DNA of 64,000 bases from CAVTYH01 sp963738835 (lineage in GTDB: Bacteria > Planctomycetota > Planctomycetia > Pirellulales > JADZDJ01): positions 1,488,001 through 1,552,000 of the forward strand of contig CAVTYH010000001.1 of the NCBI GenBank assembly GCA_963738835.1, written 5' to 3'. The notes beneath the pieces are model-generated. The model saw only the letters and a list, made by a program, of their open reading frames with translations. It was not told the DNA's origin and did not search any database. Positions 12,501 to 20,695 of the stretch are shown in pieces; within the stretch, counting starts at the first letter, position 1; every line of letters starts with the position of its first letter. The position numbers and the translations under genes are program-made.

Positions 12501-13351
12501 GCACATTGTCTCTCTCGACGACGTCCAACAATAACATTCCCAACTCCAGCAAGATTGTGGTGGGCGACACCGCTGCTCACAGCAGCGCCGTGTTGAACGT
12601 CAGCCAAGTGAATACCGGCGGCGATGGGTTCCACGTCGTCAGCGGACAAACGCTCGGCGGACATGGCAGCGTCGTGGGGCCGGTGACCGTTGACGCGGGA
12701 GCATTCTTGGCGCCAGGCGGCAGCGTTGGCACTTTGACGGCCAGCGGCGTCACGCTGCACGGCACACTAAACATCGAGATTAACGAGAGCAGTCCAAGTG
12801 CTAACGACGTCCTAAACGTAACTGGCAGCCTCTCTCTTGCCGGTGCGGCACTGGATGTCGCGCTCACCGGCAACACAGGTCATGCAATTTACGTCATTTC
12901 GCACTACGGCTCGCTGGCCGGCTCTTTTACAACAACGACCGGGCTGCCTACCGGATACTCGGTCGACATGAATTATCTCGGCACCAGTCAGATTGCGTTG
13001 GTATCGTACATCCAAGGCGATTTTAATCGCGATGGCCTGGTCACTGGAGCCGATATACCGGCGATGCTCTCTGCACTGACGGACCTGAATTCCTACCAAT
13101 CCCAAAATCATTTGACCAACGCTCAGCTTCTTTCCATTGGAGATCTGGGCCCAAGCCCAGACGGCGTCGTGAACAATAAGGATATTCAACGGGAATTAGA
13201 TTTAGTCACCAGTCTAGGCGGCGGCAGTCTGGCCGCGGTTCCAGAGCCTGGAAGTTTTGTGCTCTTGGGACTCGGGGCGTTGGGGATGATCGCACTGGGG
13301 TGTCGTTCACGACGGAAGAACGCCCGCAAAATCTCGCTGGTTTACCGATGA
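9545..13351 (+). CDS. Giant PEP-CTERM protein of autotransporter-associated beta-strand repeats with a dockerin-like module
   Basis: A cell-surface or extracellular protein of about 1268 residues. I chose GTG 9545 because AGGAGAA lies just upstream and a signal peptide follows (AAAFLVVFLPP...). The body is dominated by repeats of the autotransporter-associated beta-strand type, seen as GTLILTGTNSFTGGTTI and several variants ending in LQVGNG or VQVGNG. Near the C-terminus comes GDFNRDGLVTGADI, a calcium-binding dockerin/EF-hand-like motif. The last residues are VPEPGSFVLLGLGALGMIAL plus an Arg-rich end, a complete PEP-CTERM sorting signal for the exosortase system. Passenger function is unknown; adhesion or matrix roles are common guesses. 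No exosortase gene lies in this window. Confidence 0.85.
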   Translation: MKRAPLLRAARISNIRNILTEAAFQCLAAAAFLVVFLPPDKAVSVAHADLLGSWGFSGINAAGTVPVGSLAPTTTAANLGVGNLLLGPGIAASNTDSTFGANSWDEKTNSLDAANGGDYLTLSFTANTGFTESFSSVSAYNVRRSNTGPTTGIWQYQIGAGSFIDIGSDITWGTGVAPGGNPQVAIDLTGISDLQNVANGTTVTFRIVNWGDSGSGGTWYFNGSGTDGGSLTINGSVGIGSSATLLFWAGDSAHFGGSGIWDQSTHNTWSTSNGVVSPTLWDSNKTAIFGGTTAGMVAVNGTVNAAAGINFTTDGYQVNPGTAGKIVLSGANVTTNSISTDAAVTATINTVLDGTNGMTKGGGGNLILTANNTYTGGTAVTAGTLQVGNGSTSGSINGDVVTNATLKFSRSDTVTFAGNISGAGSLVQAGAGTLILTGDATQGGVTTVSSGTLQVGDGTFLGSLSSNVAIGSGATLAFNHSNTLIYPGSLSGAGALVQMGTGTLILTGTNSFTGGTTIAAGGTVQVGNGTTGTLSGDVMNSGTLTFSHTNNAFFAGNISGSGSLVQNGAARLTLTGNAAHTGGTTISTFADSIQVGNGGTIGSLAGDVTNNGVLIFNRSDSIAFAGSITGSGSVTQAGTGTLSLSGDNHYTFGATVSSGTLKAASNNALGEPTGIVTVTKGTLVGAAGLTIANPIKVTDTGAGTGGILAFWNFGNSTPGGGALGTFNTSGSTEVFDSVNKRLSIASAGVYASSATIDLSNLAGTMGGSANNNWGTFAGTTINETVAGENDTSLAVVGTGNNSNSVIYRLTTTGYGNLVASYATQRSGTGFDTQTWSYSTDGTNFTPLAAPVTGIQSSFTLTTVDLSSITDINDKPNIYLKVTFTGATSTSGNNRIDNVQFNAIPFEGSLVPNASVGSDITSGSVTYSGSVTVDNNVALTSAAGGTVNFTGALVDGAGPGTIVKTGAGTVVLFGNNTYTGNTFVQAGTLSLSTTSNNNIPNSSKIVVGDTAAHSSAVLNVSQVNTGGDGFHVVSGQTLGGHGSVVGPVTVDAGAFLAPGGSVGTLTASGVTLHGTLNIEINESSPSANDVLNVTGSLSLAGAALDVALTGNTGHAIYVISHYGSLAGSFTTTTGLPTGYSVDMNYLGTSQIALVSYIQGDFNRDGLVTGADIPAMLSALTDLNSYQSQNHLTNAQLLSIGDLGPSPDGVVNNKDIQRELDLVTSLGGGSLAAVPEPGSFVLLGLGALGMIALGCRSRRKNARKISLVYR

Positions 13352-13684
13352 TCTGCGAAGCTGCACAAGCCGGGTAGTCTGTTCTCCAATTAGCGGGAAA
13401 TCTGTACTTCCGGCTTCTATCGGTCCGAACACCCGTACTATCTGGCGAAGCGATTTCGTTCATCGTCAGATGCTCTCGCTGGTCCACTGGCAGTGAAAAC
13501 AGGCGGGATTGGCAATCTTTGACGATCGCGTGGGCAGTAATGCGCGATCAGCAAGGAGTTCGGTTCCGTCCAGCGAGAGCGAAGCGCCATCTGCTTGTTG
13601 GTCTCGCCACGCCTTGCTCGCTTTGGCCCATCCCGCAATTCAGGCCAGCGTGCCCCGGCATTTTGCAAAACAGGAGGGAAGGGA
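13352..13684. other. Intergenic stretch upstream of the porin gene
   Basis: About 330 bases with no supported gene. It should contain the end of the PEP-CTERM transcript and the porin promoter. A strong ribosome binding site (AGGAGGGAAGGG) sits directly before the porin ATG at 13685. I see no clear terminator hairpin. Confidence 0.5.
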
Positions 13685-15347
13685 ATGAGCTTCGTTCTTC
13701 GGAACTGCGCCGCCACCTGCGCGGCCATCGTCTGGCTAACTGCTGGACTTGCACTGGGCCAATCGGGTCCATCGTCGTCGAGAATTCAGCGTACCCAGGC
13801 CGTCGATTATTCGCTCGATTACGGCTCTGCTTCAGTGAGCGATGCTGGCGATTCGCCCGCGAGCACCGACAACGCTGACCCCAGCTGGGTCGTCCGGAAA
13901 TCTAACCGCGCTGACGTGGGACCGATGTCGGAGCCCAACATGGGGCAGGACATGCCCATGACCCGCATTCCCGCGCAATGCGGCCTCGGCTCAGGCCAGC
14001 GATCAAGCACCCCCGCCTCCTGAGGGCTTCAGCAAGTCCGCCGAGAGCAGCGCCAGTTGCAGTTCCTGCGGCGACGGATGCAACTGCAATTCGTGCGATT
14101 CTTGCGGTTGCGACGATTGCAAACATAAGTGCCAACCGCTCATTCAAATTGACGATTGCTGCCCGCTGAAGTGCGAAGATCAGACCACCAAGCACTTGTT
14201 TGACGATTGCTGCTGGCTCAAGTGCCGCGACATGACCATCACCGGTTGGGCCGACGCCGGCATCATGGGCAATGGCCGCGATACGGCGGACAAATTTAAC
14301 GGCCCGCTCACGTTCCCGGATCGCAATGGTGAGGGGCAGCTCAATCAGAGCTGGCTGGCGATCGATCGCACCGCGCCGGCCGACAACTGCGGCCTGTTCA
14401 TCGGCGGACACGTCGACTACATGTTCGGCAGCGATTACTTCTTCACCACCGCTGCCGGATTGGATGGCACTCCTGCCGGCAACGTGCCGCGCTGGAACAC
14501 GACCGACAGTTTCCTCTACGGCTTTGCAATGCCGCAGCTGTATGCGGAGACCGATTTTGACAACGACTGGAAAATCAAATGGGGTCACTTCTTCACGATT
14601 ATTGGTTACGAAGTGGTGCCCGCCATCGGCAACTTTTTCTACAGCCACGCCTACACTATGCAGTACGGCGAGCCATTCACACACACCGGCTTTTTGGCCA
14701 GTAAGACCAAAGACAATTGGACGGCCTACGGCGGCGTTGTGGCTGGCTGGAATACGTTCGATACGGACAATCGCGCTGCTTACCTTGGTGGTGTGACGTA
14801 TGCCGACAAAGATTGGGGCAGCCTGGCATTCGCCATCATCACCGGCGACGACAGCGAGTTTAATCTGGCCGGAATCGGCCCCTTTGCCAGTCGCACCATG
14901 TACAGCCTGGTGTGGAGCCGCAATTTCACGAGTCGGTTCAGCTATGTTCTGCAGCACGATTACGGTACACAGAATCAGGCTCAGACCGCTGCGGGCGGCG
15001 GCGCGCAGTGGTACGGCATCAATCAATACTTCTTCTACAAATTGAACTGCTGCTGGACCGCCGGACTGCGTGTGGAATGGTTCCGCGATGACGATGGCTT
15101 CGTCGTCACCGGCTTGAGACCGGGTAATGCGATTGTCGGCGCCAGCTTCCCTGGTAGTTTCTACGAGGTTACCGCCGGCTTGAATTACAAGCCGAACGCT
15201 AATCTTGCGATTCGGCCGGAAGTGCGCTGGGATTGGTACGATGGCCTCGTGAACCAAAACCAGGCCGTGCCTGTCACCAGTCCCTACGACGCCGGCACGC
15301 GCAATAACCAGTTCACATACGGCATTGATCTGGTTTATCAGTTCTAA
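13685..15347 (+). CDS. Outer-membrane beta-barrel porin (BBP2-like) with Cys-rich N-terminal segment and a frameshift
   Basis: The protein starts with a signal peptide (NCAATCAAIVWLTAGLALG) behind a strong Shine-Dalgarno sequence. The mature N-terminus contains a dense Cys cluster (CSSCGDGCNCNSCDSCGCDDC and then DDCCPLKC and DDCCWLKC). From MTITGWADAGIMGNG onward the sequence is a beta barrel of the putative beta-barrel porin-2 family: alternating aromatic strands such as FGSDYFFTTAAGLDG, KIKWGHFFTIIGYE and FTYGIDLVYQF, ending in a terminal Phe as outer-membrane proteins do. The signal peptide and the barrel are in different frames. The switch falls between 13962 and about 13990, and a stop at 13959 in the barrel frame excludes earlier positions. 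Probably a one-base consensus error. The function is likely solute diffusion. Confidence 0.85.
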
Positions 15348-15403
15348 GCTGCCGCGCATTGAACTGGCTCAGACTGCAAAATTGAAAATCGGAACCGCGC
15401 ACC

Positions 15404-15434
15404 AAGCCCAGGGTTGCAACTCCTGGGCTTTTTT
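15404..15434 (+). terminator. Rho-independent terminator after the porin gene
   Basis: AAGCCCAGG (15404-15412) pairs with CCTGGGCTT (15422-15430) across a GTTGCAACT loop, followed by a run of T to 15434. It lies about 60 bases after the porin stop. The stem-loop resembles the palindrome at 5095-5122. Confidence 0.85.
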
Positions 15435-15520
15435 CGATGGATCGCATTCTATGAATTGTGTTGCTAAATTGCAGTCGGTTGACAGGCCTCGCCATATTCC
15501 TGAAATTGATACTGATCTGA

Positions 15521-15602
15521 GCGAGAGTGGCGGAATTGGCAGACGCGCCAGACTTAGGATCTGGTACCGAAAGGTGTGTGGGTTCAAATCCCTCCTCTCG
15601 CA
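15521..15602 (+). tRNA. tRNA-Leu (anticodon UAG)
   Basis: Complete class II tRNA. The acceptor stem GCGAGAG pairs with CTCTCGC, with discriminator A at 15602. The D-loop has the conserved A14 and GG. The anticodon stem CCAGA/TCTGG holds the loop CTTAGGA with anticodon TAG. There is a long variable arm, and the T-arm contains GGTTCAAATCC. CCA is not encoded. It reads CUA codons. Confidence 0.95.
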
Positions 15603-15680
15603 CTGAATGGCGATCGACCGACACGCAAGATTTAGAATCTTGTGTCGAAAGGTGTCCGGGTTCGAGTTCCTGAGCGGCCA
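15603..15680 (+). pseudogene. Degenerate tRNA-Leu-like sequence (UAG-type anticodon arm)
   Basis: This sequence follows the intact tRNA-Leu immediately and aligns with it at near-constant spacing. The anticodon arm is perfect (CAAGA/TCTTG with loop TTTAGAA, again TAG), the variable-arm GAAAGGTGTC is kept, and the T-loop reads GGTTCGAG. The 5' acceptor strand no longer pairs with the 3' strand (AGCGGCC), the D-loop GG is lost, and one T-stem pair is mismatched. It is best read as a decayed second tRNA-Leu. A processed tRNA-like RNA cannot be excluded. Confidence 0.6.
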
Positions 15681-15841
15681 CTCTTCAAACGTTATGGAGG
15701 CGATGCCCGTGTCCGCAGAATTCAATTCCGTCAGAATCTTGCGGCACATCGCGTCCTTCAGATCTCGAATCCCCCGAGCTTCATGCCGTTCTCGACGTTC
15801 ATGCCGAAGAGCTGAATGAAGTTTTCCATAAAAAACGCTCT

Positions 15842-16365
15842 CTAGTCTTCGGGAATGAGCGACTTACGGGTCCGCAAGTGTTGTCGTTTCAGAACCGGAG
15901 GCGCTGGGCGACCAATGGCGGCAGCAAAAACTGTGTCGGCAGAGCTGAGGACAGTGCCGATTAGGAACGATTCTGCCCAAGAAAGCCCAACGACCCAATG
16001 AGCGATAATGGCCGTACCTACGAGCGTCAGCGGCAAGCCGAAGAGCAGGGCGCATCCGGGCAACTGCCAAGAGGACGACAGATCTTTAAGCCCTACCGCA
16101 TCCCATCGCTAAATAAGATGCTGAACAGAGCAAGTTCAGCGAGGGTAGCAATGGAGGGGTCGTCGGGCTGAATCGAAATGGCCCCCACCAAACCTTTTCC
16201 CGCGATGATGACGGCCAGCAGGAAAAGTACTGCGGTGGAGGGCACCCTCGGGTCTGCGAGTTCCGAAATTAATACCGCTACGAGAAGCATCGGGGCAAAT
16301 ACGAATACGAAGCCGGCTGTCCTGACGGCGACCCCTACTTCGCCGGGTCGACCGCCGGTTCGCAA
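15842..16365 (-). pseudogene. Truncated CPA1-type cation/proton antiporter fragment
   Basis: Two frames together give the first half of a sodium or potassium/proton antiporter: FAPMLLVAVLISELADPRVP, then LLAVIIAGKGLVGAISIQ and ELALFSILFSDGMR, then after a one-base shift near 16080-16092 VGLKDLSSSWQLPGCALL, LTLVGTAIIAHWVVG and FLIGTVLSSADTVFAAAI. The chain stops at 15842 just where the family has its ESGLND motif, so about half the transporter domain and all C-terminal parts are missing. The remaining end is degenerate. Truncation plus frameshift near a tRNA gene points to real decay. It begins next to the DUF2254 stop and was probably in one operon with it. Confidence 0.7.
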
Positions 16366-17686
16366 AAAGTCGCGATTGCCTCGCGATATCGCTGTTCAAC
16401 TTCTTTGCGATCAAAAGAATCTTTAATACCTTCCTCACTGCCGCGATAAATTGCCTCAGCTTGATGCTGGAGCGCGGCGAGGAATTCTGCATTGCGTGTG
16501 TGGCGGGCGACGGCGGTAATTGTTTCAAGCAGCCGGAGTGTTACTGACGTAATTCCTCGCGCGGCCTGCCGAACTTGGTCGAACGAAGCGTCGATCATCC
16601 CTTGTACGGTTGAGACGTCGGTAGCCACCCGCAGCTTGCCCTCTTCGTCGTAGCGATACGGAGAGGGAATTGTTCTCTCGGCCAGGCCACAGAGTGCCGC
16701 TCCGAGCCGATCGACGCAGTTGATAGCCGTGAACGGATCGTTGATGCCGGGGGACAAAGCCCGCACGGCAACTTCGACCAATTGGTCGATGGCAAACTCG
16801 ACGTCCTACACCAAGGTGCGGCGGGGGCCAAAATAGAATCCTCCACGGATCGCGTCGGCCAGCTCGTCATCAACCCGATCGCCCGGCCACGCTCGTGCAA
16901 GGCCATCTCCCTTGAAGTAGAATTTCCCGGGGCGCTGACCGATGGACAGCACGATATCTCGCTCTTTTGCCAGCCTTAGCAAACGTTCGACGTCAATTGC
17001 TTGCAGATAATCGCTGCGTTCAACACTAATTGCGCGGGACTCTTGATCAAAGCCTCCGGGAAGATCCTTCTCGCCCATTTTCTTTCGTGGCTCCGGGCGT
17101 TCCTGTCCCAAGCACTCGGGATAAAGTCTTTCGATCGCCTGGTGCAAATCTCGGCTCACTGCGGCGATCACGTTCTCTGCCTGGATCGATTCGGCAGAGT
17201 GATGAATGAAGTAAATCAGAACACCGACACTTAATAGAGCCAGTAACAACGCCACGGTGACCGAGACGTGTGGCACGAACTGCTCGTTCACAGTGCCATT
17301 GACGGTCCGCAGTATCAGGAGGCAGTAGGTGAAGGTCGCAATGAAGGTTCCGATGGCGATCCGATTGCCACGGTCGCGCATGAAGTTGGGAGCAGGCGTG
17401 GCCCAAACTGTGAAGAGGCTAGTTGGAGCGCAACGATTGTAATTGAAAACGTGACGCTGGCGATCGTCATCATCGAGCCCGCCACGGTTGCCAGTAACGC
17501 CCGTGAGCCCTCCGGACCACGCGAGAATGTCCAACCAAGCATTGCGATCCAGTTGTAATCGGCCGTTGCTATGTCGAGGCGGATCGTGACCAGTGACAGT
17601 ACAATCGCGACCAAAACCATGAGCGTGGGCAGAAACCAGAAGGTCCCGCGGAGATCTTCCCATTTGCTGGTCAGCCATAATTTCAT
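16335..17686 (-). pseudogene. DUF2254 membrane protein, broken by a frameshift and a nonsense codon
   Basis: DUF2254 proteins are inner-membrane proteins of unknown function with an N-terminal membrane part and a soluble C-terminal domain. The start MKLWLTSKWEDLRGTFWFLP (ATG 17686) and the core SVTFSITIVALQLASSQFGP are typical. A one-base shift near 17390-17395 is needed to continue into NFMRDRGNRIAIGTFIATF. Further on, TAG at 16806-16808 interrupts the otherwise uninterrupted frame RTLV*DVEFAIDQLVEVAV, where relatives have Gln. The rest (ALSPGINDPFTAINCVDRLG to the stop at 16335) is intact in the same frame. A substitution nonsense is less easily explained by indel error, so this looks like a genuine pseudogene. 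Confidence 0.75.
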
Positions 17687-18104
17687 GGAATCTTCCTACC
17701 GGGTGAGATTGGGGACGCGTGGGCGGGCACGTCGGGGTGTTGAATTCTAGGAATAAGCAGTGTACTTGGTGCAATTACGCACCCGACAGCCAATCGCGCT
17801 AATTTCGGCTTCAGGGCTGTGACTTGCTCCTTTAACCGAGTCTAGTCGTTGAAAGTAGCTCAGAGGTTGGGTCGCGTTTTTTTATTGTCCACATTTTTCA
17901 GAAAACAAATGTGGCGGAGAATGGATTTCTTGCTAGTCAAATGCGGGTGCCACCAGAGGGATTGTGAGCGCGACGGGCGGCAGACCAATTTGTACGGTTG
18001 ACAGGCTTGCTGGAAAGTACGATAGGCGTATCGGAAGTGGCCTTTGGCCGATCATAATTGGCATCTTTCCAGTTTTTCGACGTTCCTTACGCAGAGAGAA
18101 AGCC
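17687..18104. other. Intergenic region between divergent DUF2254 remnant and nfo
   Basis: No gene is supported in these 418 bases. An 8-bp inverted repeat (CCACATTT ... AAATGTGG, 17889-17913) in an AT-rich patch could be an operator or weak hairpin. Upstream in-frame extension of nfo to 17964 is possible but shows no family similarity. Confidence 0.4.
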
Positions 18105-18974
18105 GTGCCTATTCTTGGTGCTCATCAGTCGATTGCCGGCGGTTATTACCGGGCGGTGGAAATTGCGGCCGAAGCCTGCTGCGATTGCGTACAGTTGTTC
18201 ACAAAGAACAACAACCAATGGCGGGGGAAGCCGCTGACTAAGGAAGATGCCGAGAAGTTTCAGGCGACTTTGAAGCGGCTGGGGGTGACGTATCCGCTCT
18301 CGCACGATTCGTATCTCATCAATCTGGCGGCGCCGGACGAAACGCTGTGGCGAAAGTCGGTAGAGGCGTTTGCGGTCGAGCTCCAGCGGGCCGAAGCACT
18401 GGGAATTCCGTTTGTGGTGATGCATCCCGGCGCGTACACCACCAGCAGCGAGGAGGCCGGCATCAAACGCATTGTGGCGGGGCTGAACGAAGTTCATGAC
18501 AAGGTGGGGAAACTGAAGGCGCACACGCTACTGGAGAACACGGCGGGGCAGGGGAGCACGCTGGGTTGGCGGTTCGAACAATTGGCGGCAATTTTAGAGG
18601 AAGTACGTGATCCCGATCGGTTGGCGGTGTGCATCGACACGTGCCATGTGTTTGCGGCGGGTTACCCGATCAGCACGCCTGCCGATTACAAAGCCACGAT
18701 GAAGCAGCTCGATCAAACCGTGAGTTTAAAGTTGGTGAAGGCGATTCATTTGAACGACAGCAAAAAGGAGCTGGGCTCGCGCGTCGACAGGCACGAACAC
18801 ATCGGCCGCGGAAAGATTGGGTTGGAGGGGTTTCGATCACTCTTGAACAATGCGCGGTTTGCCAAAGTGCCGATGTATTTGGAAACTCCGAAAGAGGACG
18901 ACAACGGCGAACCCGACGGTGTGAGGCAAGACAAAAAGAACTTGGCAGTGCTGCGGCGGTTGGTGGAGAAGTGA
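18105..18974 (+). CDS. nfo: Deoxyribonuclease IV (endonuclease IV, AP endonuclease)
   Basis: Cleaves the phosphodiester bond 5' to abasic sites in base-excision repair, using a three-zinc centre in a TIM barrel. The GTG at 18105 gives a 289-residue protein starting PILGAHQSIAGGYYRAVE, the conserved N-terminus. The signatures are VVMHPGAYTTSSEE, LLENTAGQGSTLGWRFEQL, VCIDTCHVFAAGYPI and the C-terminal IHLNDSKKELGSRVDRHEH, which hold the zinc-binding His, Asp and Glu residues. It stands alone, convergent with mntH. Confidence 0.95.
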   Translation: MPILGAHQSIAGGYYRAVEIAAEACCDCVQLFTKNNNQWRGKPLTKEDAEKFQATLKRLGVTYPLSHDSYLINLAAPDETLWRKSVEAFAVELQRAEALGIPFVVMHPGAYTTSSEEAGIKRIVAGLNEVHDKVGKLKAHTLLENTAGQGSTLGWRFEQLAAILEEVRDPDRLAVCIDTCHVFAAGYPISTPADYKATMKQLDQTVSLKLVKAIHLNDSKKELGSRVDRHEHIGRGKIGLEGFRSLLNNARFAKVPMYLETPKEDDNGEPDGVRQDKKNLAVLRRLVEK

Positions 18975-19046
18975 GGAGCGATGCGATTTGACAACGTAAA
19001 GGGTCGAGAATCAAAACTACTCCCTCTCCCCAAGGAGAAGGTCCGA

Positions 19047-20477
19047 TTACGATCCGGTGATGACGGACCAGGCTTTGTGCATGGCGTCGGGCAGGCCGTA
19101 GAAATCGAGAGCGGTAATCAGAATGCATGAAGTCCAGCCGGCGGTGAGCAGAATCCAGCCGTTGCGGAAATTGCCCATCCACTTTTTGGAACTGGTGAAA
19201 TGCAAGAGCGGAAACATGGCCAGCGGAAGTTGCAGCGCCAGCACAACCTGACTGAGAATGAGCAAGTCTGTCACGCTGCCGTCGCCCCGCAATCCGATAA
19301 TGAAAATGGCCGGAATAATAGCGATGAGCCGTGTGACCAGCCGCCGCACCCAGGGGCGAATGCGCCAGTGCATGAAACCTTCCATCACAACTTGTCCGGC
19401 CAGCGTGCCGGTGATGGTGCTGCTTTGTCCGCTGGCCAACAGCGCCACGGCGAACAAAATGCTGGCCAGCGAAGTTCCCAGCAGCGGGGCCAAGGTGAGG
19501 TAAGCGTCGCGAATCCAATCGGTATTTTCGTTGAAGGGGACGAACTTTCCGCTCGGCAATTGAATGCCGTCTTTGCCGTAAAACACCAAGGCAGCCATGA
19601 CAAGAATGGCGGCGTTGACCAGGAACGCGACGGACAGCGCACCGACGGTATCGATCGTGTTGAAGCGAATGGCGCGGCGGTGGGCGGGCTCGTCGGTGCC
19701 CAGTTTTCGCGATTGCACCAGCGCCGAATGCAGATACAAATTGTGCGGCATAACCGTGGCGCCGATGATGCCAATGGCGACCACAATCATTCCTTCCTCG
19801 CGAAACCCGGGAGTCAGCAGCGCCTGGCCCATTTCCCAAAAATTCGGCTGAACTCGTGGCAGCACAAAGAGTTCGATGAAGTAGCAGCCGCCGATGGTGG
19901 CCACAAGCGTGAGAATGATGGCTTCGATGAACCGCATGCCGAGCCCTTGCAGCGTAAGCAGCAGCAGCACGTCGAAGGCGGTGATGATGACGGCCCAAAG
20001 CATGGGTACGTGAAACAACAGATTGATGGCCACGGCACTGCCCAGCACTTCAGCCAGGTCGCAGGCACCGATGGCAAGTTCGCAGGCGATCCAATTGGGC
20101 CAACGGGTCCACTTGGGATAAAAATCGCGGCAGGCTTGGGCGAGGTCTTTCCCCGTGACCACGCCGAGCCGCGCGGCCGCGATTTGCATGACAATGGCCA
20201 TGACGCTGGAAACCGCCACGACCCACAACAACTGATAGCGGTAGCTGGCTCCAGCTTGCAAGTCGGTGCCCCAGTTGCCGGGATCCATGTAACCGACACT
20301 GATGAGAAACGCTGGGCCGATGAAGGCTTTGTAATGCTGCCAGAAGCCTGCATCGGCCGGCGGCACCGGCACTGAGCTATTCAGGCCTTCCAGAGACTTC
20401 GTAGCGGTGCGGACGCTGGAGCGTGCGATCGGCAAAGCTTCTGCGGCAGGCTGAAATGGTAGGGGTCCGGAGCTCAC
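19047..20477 (-). CDS. mntH: Nramp-family divalent metal transporter (MntH)
   Basis: Proton-coupled importer of Mn2+/Fe2+ in the inner membrane. The 476-residue protein has a hydrophilic N-terminal extension of about 45 residues and then the Nramp core. The metal-binding motifs are DPGN (65-68) in the first helix and MPHN (243-246) in the sixth, with the characteristic GIIGATVMPHNLYLHSALVQ. About eleven hydrophobic segments follow the family pattern. It is monocistronic, convergent with nfo. I see no MntR-type operator that I would stand behind. Confidence 0.93.
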   Translation of the reverse strand: MSSGPLPFQPAAEALPIARSSVRTATKSLEGLNSSVPVPPADAGFWQHYKAFIGPAFLISVGYMDPGNWGTDLQAGASYRYQLLWVVAVSSVMAIVMQIAAARLGVVTGKDLAQACRDFYPKWTRWPNWIACELAIGACDLAEVLGSAVAINLLFHVPMLWAVIITAFDVLLLLTLQGLGMRFIEAIILTLVATIGGCYFIELFVLPRVQPNFWEMGQALLTPGFREEGMIVVAIGIIGATVMPHNLYLHSALVQSRKLGTDEPAHRRAIRFNTIDTVGALSVAFLVNAAILVMAALVFYGKDGIQLPSGKFVPFNENTDWIRDAYLTLAPLLGTSLASILFAVALLASGQSSTITGTLAGQVVMEGFMHWRIRPWVRRLVTRLIAIIPAIFIIGLRGDGSVTDLLILSQVVLALQLPLAMFPLLHFTSSKKWMGNFRNGWILLTAGWTSCILITALDFYGLPDAMHKAWSVITGS

Positions 20478-20695
20478 TTAGTTCACCGACAAATGGGCCG
20501 CGGCCGTTTCGACGGCTAAAATGCTGTAGTGCGACTAACCGAAAGATGACTTTTGATTCGTCAAAATTATGCAGTATTGGTTAGCTAGAGTCAAGGTGTT
20601 GGAAAAAATGATTTTGCCAGCACCTGCGCGTATGGGGTGGCAGCGCTTGCAGCAGAGAGCTCGCTTGGGAGAAGCCGGCGGCACGGCCGGGCGCT

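Noticed and set aside
11816..12760. A 314-codon minus-strand open frame inside the PEP-CTERM repeat gene
   Set aside because: It arises from the repeated coding sequence on the other strand. No start signal or family.
13902..15359. A 485-codon open frame on the minus strand across the porin gene
   Set aside because: It is the antisense shadow of a gene with signal peptide and beta-barrel pattern. Its own product has no recognisable family.
19200..20375. A 391-codon plus-strand open frame opposite mntH, and another long frame at 18670-19998 minus
   Set aside because: Both overlap clear Nramp and Nfo coding sequence and have biased antisense-like composition (His/Gln/Asp or Arg/His runs).
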